Source of the DNA: UBA1181 sp045113275
Lineage (GTDB): Bacteria > Bacteroidota > Bacteroidia > Bacteroidales > Paludibacteraceae
DNA: 64,000 nt
NCBI GenBank assembly: GCA_045113275.1
Contig: JBGUIU010000309.1
Span: 1-64,000 of the forward strand
Reading direction: 5' to 3'
The notes beneath the pieces were generated by a model. That model saw nothing but the letters and a program-made list of their open reading frames with translations, was not told where the DNA came from and did not search any database. Shown here in pieces: positions 51,277 through 59,274 of this stretch. A program made the translations under genes and the position numbers. Every line of letters begins with the position of its first letter. Position 1 is the first letter of the stretch.

Positions 51277-52827
51277 TTACAGCGTCAATACTTTCACATC
51301 ATCATCTTCCGTAAGTTCACAGGCTATTACATAGCCTCGGTTTGTTGTGTATATAGGATGGTCATATGTACATTCTATGATAGTACCATCTTCTAACTCA
51401 ACTTCATAAATTTCAGCTTCTTTAAATGTTTGTCTACAGTTTATAAAATCAGCTAATACCGTTGTGTCTGTTGCTATGTCATACGCAAATACTTTCCCTT
51501 GTTTACCAACTAATTCTTGAATGGGAATTTGTCCATTAACCGTATCTACAAGCGTTTCACCAACTAAACAGTGGTTATTCTCATCGGGATATGCGCTTAT
51601 AAAGTTTCCTTCTCGGTCTTGCTCATATTCATATTGAGTAAACTCACGATAGGTAAATGGGCATCTTCGTTTATCTATATAAATATGGTTTAGACCTTGT
51701 AACCACTTTATGCCATATCGTACACTATCTGGTCCTTTATCTGCGCCACGTATAAATGCGCCATAGGCTTTAAAGTCTGCAATAGACTTCTCTTCAGCAC
51801 TATCAGCAGTTACTAAATCCTCAAAAGTCAGTAATTTCTTCTCTTTATAGAGTATATCAAATACTTGCCTGTTTCTGGTTCGCATTGTTCTATACTCATC
51901 GAAGATATATAAATCGAGTCGGCGTGTATCATAGTGCATCTTGACATATTGAAACGGGTCAATAGAGAATCCCCAGTCAATACCATGATAAATTTTATCA
52001 AAAGTCTGCCACATAGGCACTGTTGCTATTACATTGCCACGTACATCTTTTTTCTGTACAGGCGCATCCATATCTAAATCTTCTACATTAGTAAATACAT
52101 CTCCGCCTGTACCAATCGCGTGTCCTAAGTATTCATGCTCATAAGCTCTTGGATTCTTTGCTTTTAGTTCTTCTGCTTCTTGAATAAACTGTTTTCCAAG
52201 CCAGTTCTCTGGCACATCTAAATATGAATTGCGTATAACTAATGTGCTGTCTTGTGCAAATGCCTCGCAATCGTCAACGTATTCATTAGCCCAGTTATTC
52301 TTGCTGATAGGAGGGTTGAATGTTCTGAAATCCCAGAAATCTTCACCACCACGCATTGTAGACTGCGTAACAGTACGCAACTCTTGTTCACCAGCATACT
52401 GGTCTAATTCTTCAAACCACGTCACGCCTATATAGCCAAATGGAGGCTTTATAGATTTTACTTTCATGGGATCATCTAAACCCATAAAATATATTCTTTG
52501 ACCTGTTGGTATGTATACTATAGGCGTGGCGTAAGTTTGAGGTATCTTAAAAAGACGCTCCAATCCCAATTGGTATATTCCCCAAATTACTTGGGCGAAT
52601 ATACTATTTTGAATAGTGTTAGCAACCTTTCTAAAACAAATAGCATGAACTTTAGGATTACGTACAACTAAAAGCGGTACAGAAATACCGCCCGCAAAAG
52701 ACGATTTGGTACTTCCACGACCGCCGGGAAAAACATAGTGCGTATGCTTATGTGCAAATATATCTTGCAATACAGGCTTGTACATAGGTATTATGCAGTT
52801 GTCAAGATTAATATTTATATTAGCCAT
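51277..52827 (-). CDS. terL: Terminase large subunit N-part fused to N-intein
   Basis: Residues 1-419 are the terminase: Walker A GGRGSTKSS (35-43), Walker B GVTWFEELD (about 134), and the nuclease domain from IYHGIDWGFSIDPFQYVKMH to PDENNH. From C420, 97 residues are an N-terminal Hint fragment: block A CLVGETLVDTVNGQIPIQEL, block B ECTYDHPIY (T487, H490). The C-terminal end of the terminase is encoded separately at 50470-50634. Confidence 0.93.
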   Translation of the reverse strand: MANININLDNCIIPMYKPVLQDIFAHKHTHYVFPGGRGSTKSSFAGGISVPLLVVRNPKVHAICFRKVANTIQNSIFAQVIWGIYQLGLERLFKIPQTYATPIVYIPTGQRIYFMGLDDPMKVKSIKPPFGYIGVTWFEELDQYAGEQELRTVTQSTMRGGEDFWDFRTFNPPISKNNWANEYVDDCEAFAQDSTLVIRNSYLDVPENWLGKQFIQEAEELKAKNPRAYEHEYLGHAIGTGGDVFTNVEDLDMDAPVQKKDVRGNVIATVPMWQTFDKIYHGIDWGFSIDPFQYVKMHYDTRRLDLYIFDEYRTMRTRNRQVFDILYKEKKLLTFEDLVTADSAEEKSIADFKAYGAFIRGADKGPDSVRYGIKWLQGLNHIYIDKRRCPFTYREFTQYEYEQDREGNFISAYPDENNHCLVGETLVDTVNGQIPIQELVGKQGKVFAYDIATDTTVLADFINCRQTFKEAEIYEVELEDGTIIECTYDHPIYTTNRGYVIACELTEDDDVKVLTL

Positions 52828-52828
52828 A

Positions 52829-54133
52829 TCAAATTATAAATGCACCATCAAATCCACTATTCTTTAATTCTGCCAACAATTCTTTAGCTTCACTTTTAGA
52901 AGTAACTGGCATTGTTCTTACTTTGTATAAGCTACTACTATCTTCAAATATATAGACATTGTGTCCTAATCGTTTTAGATAATCTAAACGCTTTTGAGCA
53001 TTTGACTTTTCTCTATATGCACCGACCTGTATTTCATAATTAGCCGCAGGTTTCTCATTGGCAAACTTCACATAAAATTCTTCTGCCAATTTTACACGTT
53101 TATTCTGCACATCAACACTCTGGTCAGCAGGCTTCTCAAAATTGAAGAGAAATGCGTTTGAAGCAGTTCTGATGGTATGAGCTTCACGTAAAACATTCAT
53201 CATGCCTGTGTATTTCTGCATCTCTTCCCAAAGAAATTCTAATTGCACTTCCAAATCAGCTATTGATTTCTTCTTCTTGTTTGCGAAAGCTAACAATGCC
53301 GCTTTACGAGTGTGGTATGTCCACTGAGCAAGACCGTAACCGGCGCCATCTTTAGCAAAATTTTTATATATGCCGCTATCAACAGCTTGTGTATAGCTAA
53401 TGTCTGTATAGTTCAGTTTCTTTTCAAAACTATTCTGGAGATTATTGGGGCGTAAATTAGATTCTGCTTTAAGATTCCCCATAATGCCAGCTATGGCATA
53501 ATTATTAAAGCCTTTTTGTTGTAAAAATGTCCATATCTGTCTATCAACAGGGTCACTTTTATCCACTATAGATTCTATGATAACGCCAGCTTTTTGCAGA
53601 TTCTTATTTACCGCATTAGCTATATCATCCATTTTACTGTAGAGGTAAGGGCCGGGGCAAAGTGTAGGAGAGAACCACTGATGAACAGTCATTAACATTT
53701 CATCATCTTTAAGTTTATACGCTAATGCCTTATCTTTATTTGCAATCCATATAATTCTGTTCTTTCCGTTTCTCTCACATATATCAGTAACTAATTTTAT
53801 AAGAGCCTTATAAGACTTATCAGAGACTTCCCACTTTGGTGTGCCTGTACTATTTGCTACTTCAATAGTAACAGCCCTGTTATCGTTGTCATAATTGCTG
53901 GAAGTCCACGGCGCATTTTCTTCTTTTACAGATTGTGAAATATCGCCATCGTAGCCTACACAATAAGTAGCACTCGCTTGTCTTGAAGAACTGGCAAAAC
54001 TATCGGCACATTTCTTTGATGTACATTGTACCCACGCCATGTGATGAATGGTGATTCGTGAAATGGGGTACTTACGAGGCGTATAACAATTAGGTGAAAG
54101 TTTTGTATACGTAACTAAAGAACTATTGCTCAT
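52829..54133 (-). CDS. Endolysin: amidase, phage lysozyme-like and SPOR domains
   Basis: A 434-aa protein. N-terminal amidase_2 (residues 20-165): RITIHHMAWV and HQWFSPTLCPGPYLYS carry the zinc ligands. A central lysozyme2-like domain has IWTFLQQKGFNNYAIAGIMG then NLKAESNLRP. The C-terminal SPOR repeat (YEIQVGAYREKSNAQKRLDY) binds denuded glycan. It would cleave host peptidoglycan at lysis. Confidence 0.9.
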   Translation of the reverse strand: MSNSSLVTYTKLSPNCYTPRKYPISRITIHHMAWVQCTSKKCADSFASSSRQASATYCVGYDGDISQSVKEENAPWTSSNYDNDNRAVTIEVANSTGTPKWEVSDKSYKALIKLVTDICERNGKNRIIWIANKDKALAYKLKDDEMLMTVHQWFSPTLCPGPYLYSKMDDIANAVNKNLQKAGVIIESIVDKSDPVDRQIWTFLQQKGFNNYAIAGIMGNLKAESNLRPNNLQNSFEKKLNYTDISYTQAVDSGIYKNFAKDGAGYGLAQWTYHTRKAALLAFANKKKKSIADLEVQLEFLWEEMQKYTGMMNVLREAHTIRTASNAFLFNFEKPADQSVDVQNKRVKLAEEFYVKFANEKPAANYEIQVGAYREKSNAQKRLDYLKRLGHNVYIFEDSSSLYKVRTMPVTSKSEAKELLAELKNSGFDGAFII

Positions 54134-54142
54134 ACTATCTCC

Positions 54143-54715
54143 TTAATACTTAGGTCTGATGTATCCGTATATTGCTCTACCGTCTCTAACTCGTTTGTGA
54201 ACACCACCGTCTTTATACTGACCGCTGATATTGTATTTTGAGTCTATAGCAAATTCAGTATGATTAGCGTAGTCTTTTCCATACAACACAATATCGCCTG
54301 GCTGTATGCCAGAACTACCTTTATGCCAAGTACCTAACTTTTTAGCATTTGATATAAGATTACTGCAACCAGTACAATTACCAATCAATTTTATAAGACC
54401 GGCTTTATAAAATGATGCTATAACAGTTTCAGAACAAAGAGAATCTTTAGTGGTTCTTAATCTTATATTACCAGCCTTTTTAGCATATTCATTAAAATCT
54501 GCCACTATGTCTTGTCTTGCTGTTCTACTGTCAAGATATTTACCAAGTTTTTGTTCTACAAGTTTGTAACCGCTAACTTCTTTATCAGGCAGAGTAACAG
54601 TAGTAGGCACTATAATAGCATCAAAGCCAGCCGCTTTAAGTTTCTCTGCCATTTTCTCTGCATTAGCTTTTATTTCATATGCTCCAATTTGTACTCTGTA
54701 TACAAGTTTCTTCAT
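54143..54715 (-). CDS. SPOR-domain CHAP/NlpC-like peptidase
   Basis: A 190-aa protein starting with a SPOR repeat (YRVQIGAYEIKANAEKMAEK). A CHAP/NlpC-type domain follows: catalytic Cys in TTKDSLCSETVIASFYKAGL and His in DYANHTEFAID. A second lytic enzyme beside the amidase, sharing the same type of wall-binding unit. Confidence 0.85.
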   Translation of the reverse strand: MKKLVYRVQIGAYEIKANAEKMAEKLKAAGFDAIIVPTTVTLPDKEVSGYKLVEQKLGKYLDSRTARQDIVADFNEYAKKAGNIRLRTTKDSLCSETVIASFYKAGLIKLIGNCTGCSNLISNAKKLGTWHKGSSGIQPGDIVLYGKDYANHTEFAIDSKYNISGQYKDGGVHKRVRDGRAIYGYIRPKY

Positions 54716-54716
54716 C

Positions 54717-54938
54717 TTATTCCTCTTTCATCTCGGGCATACCGATAACAATACTCTTTAAAAGAGATGCAACTGCCGCAACGCCAGCAACAGAAATAAT
54801 ATGAGCCCAATTAACTTCTGTAAATGCTGACCCAATAGTAATCATGCCAAGCGCAGTTTCAGCAAATGTCCACACAGCCCTTTTTAAAGCACTTTTAGTA
54901 AAATCATTAATAAAATCTAACATAAAATCATTATTCAT
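54717..54938 (-). CDS. Holin (r1t-like)
   Basis: A 73-aa protein with two hydrophobic segments (RAVWTFAETALGMITIGSAF; IISVAGVAAVASLLKSIVIG), matching r1t-type holins. It lies directly before the lytic enzymes. Start chosen at the ATG with proper GGAGG spacing. Confidence 0.85.
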   Translation of the reverse strand: MNNDFMLDFINDFTKSALKRAVWTFAETALGMITIGSAFTEVNWAHIISVAGVAAVASLLKSIVIGMPEMKEE

Positions 54939-55476
54939 CTTCATTACCTCCTTCTTCTGAAAATGTTATGCCAACAGGTTCTTGCGGTTGTACCATATCG
55001 GGTAAAGAAAAAGGATCTCCCCAGTTAATATTGATATTAACCTGATTATCAGCAAGTCCTTGTTTACGCAGTTCTACATCAACAGTTCTTTTAGCAAGCT
55101 CTTTAGCCGCATTAGTTCTTTCAGTAAGAGGAGCATCAAGCCCAAATTGGTCTTTAACTTCACCCCTCATAACGGCAGTAAAATATTCCATTACTTCATT
55201 AGCTTCTGCTATTGTCTTTTTTGTTCTTTCTTCCATAATTTGTTTTACCATTTTATTGATATTAGGCTTATTCAGCATGTCTTTAACGTAACTTGTATAG
55301 CCGCTTCCAGCCCGTATTCGTTCTGATGCCGCCCGGCCAATAGCTTCCTGAGTTTCTGTTTCTGCTCTTGTGTAAGCATAAATAAACTTCCAATCCCTTG
55401 CTGTTAGTGGCGTATCCTCTGTTACTTTACGTCTGCTTCCGCCATAATATCTATGTCCCTTCTGTGCGCCCTTCAA
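54931..55476 (-). CDS. terS: Terminase small subunit
   Basis: A 181-aa protein. ANEVMEYFTAVMRGEVKDQF then GLDAPLTERTNAAKELAKRT is typical of Terminase_2 small subunits, and the N-terminus has a DNA-binding helix (WKFIYAYTRAETETQEAIGR). It recognises the packaging site and stimulates TerL. Confidence 0.9.
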   Translation of the reverse strand: MKGAQKGHRYYGGSRRKVTEDTPLTARDWKFIYAYTRAETETQEAIGRAASERIRAGSGYTSYVKDMLNKPNINKMVKQIMEERTKKTIAEANEVMEYFTAVMRGEVKDQFGLDAPLTERTNAAKELAKRTVDVELRKQGLADNQVNININWGDPFSLPDMVQPQEPVGITFSEEGGNEDE

Positions 55477-55792
55477 CTAAAATAGTCCCCTTTCGTTTTT
55501 CATTCCATATTTCATTGTCAGTGGGTAATTCAATGCCGTTAAGCATATACCAATAATCTCGCATAAAAAAGACCATCTGCAATAAAGAATAAGTGCTGAA
55601 AAGTTCTACTTTATTAGATTTTCCTGTAGCTTCATCATAAACCTGTTTATGTAATACATATCTATTAATTTCCCGCCTATGTCTATCAGAATACCATTGA
55701 GTAATATTATAACATAAGTGGGCATCAAATTTTATATTGCAGGCTCTTTGAAGTTTTCTAATAATACGAGACTGGTCCCTTTGTCCACCCAT
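55451..55792 (-). CDS. Hypothetical protein upstream of terminase (113 aa)
   Basis: Residues 1-60 (RIIRKLQRACNIKFDAHLCY; DRHRREINRYVLHKQ) are basic and helical. Overlaps terS by 26 nt. I do not recognise the family; possible role in packaging or host contact. Confidence 0.75.
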   Translation of the reverse strand: MGGQRDQSRIIRKLQRACNIKFDAHLCYNITQWYSDRHRREINRYVLHKQVYDEATGKSNKVELFSTYSLLQMVFFMRDYWYMLNGIELPTDNEIWNEKRKGTILVEGRTEGT

Positions 55793-55818
55793 ATTATCTC
55801 CTTCTTCTTTTTACAACT

Positions 55819-56082
55819 CTACGGCGCTGTACTCGCCGCTTCTTCACTGTTATCTTTGCCATTGTAAATTGCTCCGGTTAAATCATCTCCTACATAAGTA
55901 GCATTACCATCATCATTTTCAACTACTACTTCATCAATAGGAAGAGATAAGTACCAGACGAATCCACCAGCCATAGATAGGATAATTAATAATTCTACTA
56001 TAGCAATAATAAACCATCTCTTAGCACTAATCTGTATCTCTTTCAATAATTCAGTAGCAAGTGGCATAGTTTTATTTTCCAT
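55819..56082 (-). CDS. Membrane protein at the start of the late operon (87 aa)
   Basis: One membrane segment (WFIIAIVELLIILSMAGGFV, about residues 24-44) and an acidic C-terminus. This family recurs next to terminase genes in Clostridia phages; function unknown. Start after AAAGGAGAATGGTC. Confidence 0.8.
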   Translation of the reverse strand: MENKTMPLATELLKEIQISAKRWFIIAIVELLIILSMAGGFVWYLSLPIDEVVVENDDGNATYVGDDLTGAIYNGKDNSEEAASTAP

Positions 56083-56109
56083 GACCATTCTCCTTTCATG
56101 TTTTCTAAT

Positions 56110-56139
56110 ATTGTAGCACAGAAGTTAATGTAATTGCAA
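56110..56139 (-). promoter_or_regulatory. Candidate promoter of the packaging/lysis operon
   Basis: TTGCAA (56134-56139), 18-bp spacer, TACAAT (56110-56115). Weaker match than the early promoters, so a phage activator may be needed. Confidence 0.45.
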
Positions 56140-56221
56140 GAGACCGCGACCTACTTAGAAACTTTGTTGGCAAAAAATTCACGAGTCGACCTATTACGAA
56201 AAATAGGAAGTAGACGGAGGA

Positions 56222-56268
56222 AGAGGGCTGAGCTGCGCTCAGACAGTTAGCGTGTGCTAACCCCCTCT
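56222..56268 (-). ncRNA. Candidate three-way junction RNA
   Basis: AGAGGG (56222-56227) pairs with CCCTCT (56263-56268). Inside are CTGAG-CTGCG-CTCAG and GTTAGC-GTGT-GCTAAC hairpins, with only 1-3 unpaired bases between. The second hairpin is the same repeat found seven times near 57.7 kb. Confidence 0.4.
56246..56261. repeat. Isolated GTTAGC-N4-GCTAAC hairpin repeat
   Basis: Eighth copy of the 16-bp hairpin unit found in tandem at 57624-57812, here with loop GTGT. It forms one arm of the three-way junction. Confidence 0.7.
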
Positions 56269-56292
56269 GCACGCTTTAACGCTCACAAATAA

Positions 56293-56334
56293 AAGAGCTT
56301 GCAAGCTCTGTCTATATCGCTTGCAAGCTCTCTG
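56293..56334. repeat. GAGCTTGCAAGCTC repeat, copy group 1
   Basis: The palindrome GAGCTTGCAAGCTC plus a CTGTCTATATCGC / CTGTATAGCTGTC-like spacer occurs twice here. A second group is at about 57010-57075. Both flank the same two-gene operon. Confidence 0.65.
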
Positions 56335-56353
56335 TATAGCTGTCTGTATCGCT

Positions 56354-56815
56354 TTAACTATATATTTGCTCTTCTACTATGTATTGTCTTATATACGCTT
56401 CTACATTGATATTACAGTACTCAAAATCATAATGTGAATTGCGTTTATAGCTGTCTATGTTCGTAAGAATGAAATAACTGTTATTCATTGTCTCGCTGTA
56501 TTCATCAAAATCAATTCTAAACTTAATATCACGCACTCTGTTAATTTCATTAATTGCGTCACATAAGAGTGTAAATTCAATACTTGTTAATGAATGAGAA
56601 CATGCAATATTGTGTAAAACATTGACTGTATTTACAAAAAGCTGTTTTGCATCAATGCAAGTATAGAAGCAAAACATTGAATTGTAATAAAACTCTAATA
56701 ACAGATAGATTGTTTTATATCGCTCTCTTTCATAAATATCAGTTATATCGTAATAATCATCAAATGATTTTAACATTACATCTTCTATAAAGACGTTATA
56801 TTCATATGCTTTCAT
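56354..56815 (-). CDS. Hypothetical protein (153 aa)
   Basis: A helical protein with many Tyr and Ile residues (DYYDITDIYERERYKTIYLL). It lies between two groups of palindromic repeats, with TTTCTA-type AT-rich flanks. Function unknown. Confidence 0.72.
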   Translation of the reverse strand: MKAYEYNVFIEDVMLKSFDDYYDITDIYERERYKTIYLLLEFYYNSMFCFYTCIDAKQLFVNTVNVLHNIACSHSLTSIEFTLLCDAINEINRVRDIKFRIDFDEYSETMNNSYFILTNIDSYKRNSHYDFEYCNINVEAYIRQYIVEEQIYS

Positions 56816-56836
56816 GCTCTTCTATCTCTCTTTCTA

Positions 56837-56986
56837 TCAATATACTTGAATTGAGTGTTCTTCAATTAATTCATAAAATAATTCTGTCTCTCTCTGTATT
56901 GCTTTATACTGTCTCTGTATTGTTCTAACAGAAAGTGCTATACATGCACTTGTAACGATTATCATTAACAGCATTGTAATTATCAT
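56837..56986 (-). CDS. Small membrane protein (49 aa)
   Basis: Starts MIITMLLMIIVTSACIALSV, a clear membrane segment, then a charged helix (RTIQRQYKAIQRETELFYEL). I start at the ATG after GAAAGAGAG. Function unknown. Confidence 0.6.
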   Translation of the reverse strand: MIITMLLMIIVTSACIALSVRTIQRQYKAIQRETELFYELIEEHSIQVY

Positions 56987-57009
56987 GCTCTGTACTCTCT
57001 TTCTTTTAA

Positions 57010-57075
57010 AGAGCTTGCAAGCTCTGTATAGAGCTTGCAAGCTGTCTGTCTGTATTATGTTACTGTCTGTATCGC
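57010..57075. repeat. GAGCTTGCAAGCTC repeat, copy group 2
   Basis: Two copies of GAGCTTGCAAGC(T) followed by CTGTATA or CTGTCTGT-rich spacers and CTGTATCGCTGTC, matching group 1 at 56.3 kb. Confidence 0.6.
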
Positions 57076-57081
57076 TGTCTG

Positions 57082-57438
57082 TTAATCTTCGTCAATAATC
57101 ATGTTCAGCATTTCGAAAACGAAATTAAGTACATCGTCGCTATCAGCATGGTTGAATGTGATATAATCACGATGATTTTTACAAGCGTGATACTTATAAT
57201 CAGTGTCGAGTGCTTCACTGTACATTTTCATTGTTTCAGATGAAAAACGATTAGCTTGAACTGCAAAACTAAAAGATGCTTTTTTGTTTCTATAAGCACA
57301 TTCAAGTGCTTTTTTATTGTTCATGTCATAAACAGCGCATCTATCTTTATTTGCGAGTTTCTTCGCATGAAATTTCGTTTCAGAATTAATCAACTCGATA
57401 ACTTCATCTACTGTTACTTTCATATCATTGCGTTTCAT
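57082..57438 (-). CDS. Hypothetical protein (118 aa)
   Basis: A charged protein, mixed helix and strand. Two possible ATGs are five codons apart; the first has GAAAGAGAG upstream. It follows a good promoter. No domain recognised. Confidence 0.72.
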   Translation of the reverse strand: MKRNDMKVTVDEVIELINSETKFHAKKLANKDRCAVYDMNNKKALECAYRNKKASFSFAVQANRFSSETMKMYSEALDTDYKYHACKNHRDYITFNHADSDDVLNFVFEMLNMIIDED

Positions 57439-57552
57439 CTTTAACTCTCTTTCTTCTACACTTTAGCAGTAGACGCTATATCTAATGATTTCTAATCTTA
57501 TAAGTAGCAAGTGACTTATTTCTGTTTTGCGCTTGCTTTATCTTATGTATAC

Positions 57553-57581
57553 ATTATAACGCTATGCGCTTATATTGTCAA
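57553..57581 (-). promoter_or_regulatory. Strong sigma-A-type promoter
   Basis: TTGACA (57576-57581), 17-bp spacer, TATAAT (57553-57558), facing the 118-aa gene. Confidence 0.75.
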
Positions 57582-57623
57582 TACATTTTTGAAAAAAATA
57601 TCAACTTTTTTTTCAGCAGCGCA

Positions 57624-57812
57624 GTTAGTACACACTAACTTCCCGTCGCTCACATGTTCGATGTTAGCGTTAGCTAACTCCTCGCAGTGTGCGTTAGTCC
57701 ACGCTAACCGAGTTAGACGTGTCTAACTCCTCGCTCTGCGAGTTAGCGACAGCTAACTCCTGCGTGCGCAGTTAACGTCCGCTAACCGTCTCCGCGGTTA
57801 GCCAGAGCTAAC
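57624..57812. repeat. Seven tandem GTTAG-N6-CTAAC hairpin repeats
   Basis: Copies at 57624, 57663, 57693, 57712, 57742, 57771 and 57797, each 16 bp. Most are perfect 6-bp palindromic arms around a 4-nt loop that differs in every copy. Spacing is 19-39 bp, often 29-30, with CTCCTCGC-like spacers. They look like iterons or multi-hairpin protein-binding sites. Confidence 0.8.
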
Positions 57813-58100
57813 CAGCTCCCTCGCTCCGCGTGTCCGCGGGCCGACAGCCCCTGCCTGCCAGCTCCCACCGTCCATCGGCGATCCCCGCCTCCCTCCAGGG
57901 CCAGGGCGAGGAGCTGGACTGGGAGGCAGAGTGCCATCCATCAATGGCGCCTGGGGAGGCAAGGACTCAGCTCTGCTGAATCCTTGCTGGCTATCGACGT
58001 GGACGGCTGGAGTCTACCCCACCAGCTTCCCCACCACCGGCCTTCGCCTCGGTCGCCGAGCCCTGGCCGGGGGCGTGGAGCGAGGACTTATACATAAATG
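57813..58100. other. GC-rich non-coding island
   Basis: A block of much higher GC than the flanking genome, with several short hairpins such as CAAGGACTCAGC-TCT-GCTGAATCCTTG. No reading frame on either strand has a ribosome binding site or protein-like composition. It follows directly on the hairpin repeats. Confidence 0.55.
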
Positions 58101-58330
58101 TGTACAAATCCAACAGAGGATTATTCACAGTAAAACGACACGAGGATAATGAAATCTCGCAGAGGATTGTGCAATTTGCACAAAGGACTGTTTATTTTTC
58201 TATATGCTGGATAAACACTTTTTCGTCATTTTGCACAAAAAGGACTAAACAACGGCAGAGGTCAAACAGCGTCGAGCGTACATATGGAGCGTATAAAGAT
58301 TCACATGCATGAATAAGGACTGCAAATCTG
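58080..58330. repeat. AGGAYT-type short direct repeats with a DnaA-like box
   Basis: AGGAC/AGGAT-led units recur at about 58083, 58116, 58142, 58162, 58184, 58241 and 58315. TTATTCACA (58121-58129) matches the DnaA box consensus TTATNCACA. With the hairpin array it marks a candidate replication origin. Confidence 0.45.
58167..58183. promoter_or_regulatory. Candidate operator TTGTGCAA-T-TTGCACAA
   Basis: Perfect palindrome with a single central base, identical to the core of the site at 59142-59160. A half site TTGCACAAA is at 58231. Probably bound by a small phage repressor. Confidence 0.6.
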
Positions 58331-58718
58331 TGCTCAGACACGCATGTGGACTGATGGATAGTTAGCTTTGTAGACGATAAGCGTCCGTCATGGCGCACAG
58401 CACAGAGAGCTTATTTCTATCTGTGGCAGAAGGATTTGAGGTGAAATTATATATATTTGGAATTGTTATTTTTTACAATTTTGGATAGGGATTTTGTGTA
58501 TTTTCAGCATTTTTAGCAATGAAGGGACCTTCAAATATAGTATCACATAAAAGGGGGATTGTATTAGAATTTCTTGTAAAATCTTTCAATTATCCCCACC
58601 GGCATCCCCATCACCAGCCTTGCGCCTGACAGTGCGTAGGACACAAGTGCGTGTGTTGATGCGTTGACTACAAACCCTATTACTACGCTGGATTGGGTCT
58701 GTTTCTTCTATTTAAATA
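58331..58718. other. Non-coding AT-rich stretch
   Basis: No gene, promoter or strong hairpin is evident between the origin-like repeats and the terminator at 58719. Confidence 0.4.
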
Positions 58719-58747
58719 GCCTCTATCCTGTAAATAAGGATAGAGGC
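58719..58747 (-). terminator. Hairpin terminator after the 108-aa gene
   Basis: GCCTCTATCCT / AGGATAGAGGC, 11 bp, 7-nt loop. The following T content is moderate (TATTTAAAT on the minus strand). Confidence 0.6.
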
Positions 58748-58801
58748 TTATTCGTAAATATGAATTAATTCGCTTCCATTATATTTTTTAGGGGGTAGGT
58801 A

Positions 58802-59128
58802 TCAAATATACTGGATGATGGCGTAATCAATCAAATTCAGCATATTTTCTGACACGCCACGCTCTACAGCACGTCCGTAAATGATATTTGCCTGCTGTTT
58901 TGCATCATTTTCCCACTGTATTTCACGTGCCTCAGAGTCATCTTTAGTCTCAGCAGTAGAAATACCGTCGTAAAAATCACGCCTTTCTTGCATAATATTG
59001 GCATGAAGCTCTTTTCCTATTGCTTTTAACTCCGTAAATACACCGAGGACATACTGAAATTCTGCATTACTGATGCCCTCCAGCAGTTTTGTGGCTTCAA
59101 GTCGTGTTTCCATTGATGGTTTTTTCAT
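58802..59128 (-). CDS. Early hypothetical protein (108 aa)
   Basis: A helical acidic protein. AGAAAGGAGAAAA precedes the ATG. An operator-like palindrome lies just upstream of the binding site. It has its own early promoter and terminator. No family recognised. Confidence 0.75.
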   Translation of the reverse strand: MKKPSMETRLEATKLLEGISNAEFQYVLGVFTELKAIGKELHANIMQERRDFYDGISTAETKDDSEAREIQWENDAKQQANIIYGRAVERGVSENMLNLIDYAIIQYI

Positions 59129-59141
59129 TTTTTCTCCTTTC

Positions 59142-59160
59142 TTTGTGCAATTTGCACAAA
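59142..59160. promoter_or_regulatory. Operator-like palindrome in the early leader
   Basis: TTTGTGCAATTTGCACAAA, a perfect 19-bp palindrome with a single central base, overlaps the leader of the 108-aa gene. A half site TTGCACAAA is at 59197-59205. The same core is at 58167-58183. Confidence 0.65.
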
Positions 59161-59229
59161 CGGTCTTGTATTTTTCCTAGGGCCTAAATGTACATATTGC
59201 ACAAAGGCCCGAGCTTTCGCTCTAATTAT

Positions 59230-59259
59230 ATTATATCACTCCTTCGCTACTTTTGTCAA
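59230..59259 (-). promoter_or_regulatory. Early promoter, conserved type (1 of 6)
   Basis: TTGACA, 18-bp spacer ending AAGGAGTGA, TATAAT. Confidence 0.8.
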
Positions 59260-59274
59260 GAAAAAACGCTTGTC

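Noticed and set aside
57624..57812. CRISPR array
   Set aside because: Repeats are only 16 bp, palindromic with internal variable loops, spacers are not of constant length, and no cas genes besides a lone Cas4-like nuclease are present.
57640..58150. Protein gene in the GC-rich island (plus-strand frame 57931-58149)
   Set aside because: No binding site, proline/glycine-heavy composition from GC content only, and no overlap with operon structure.
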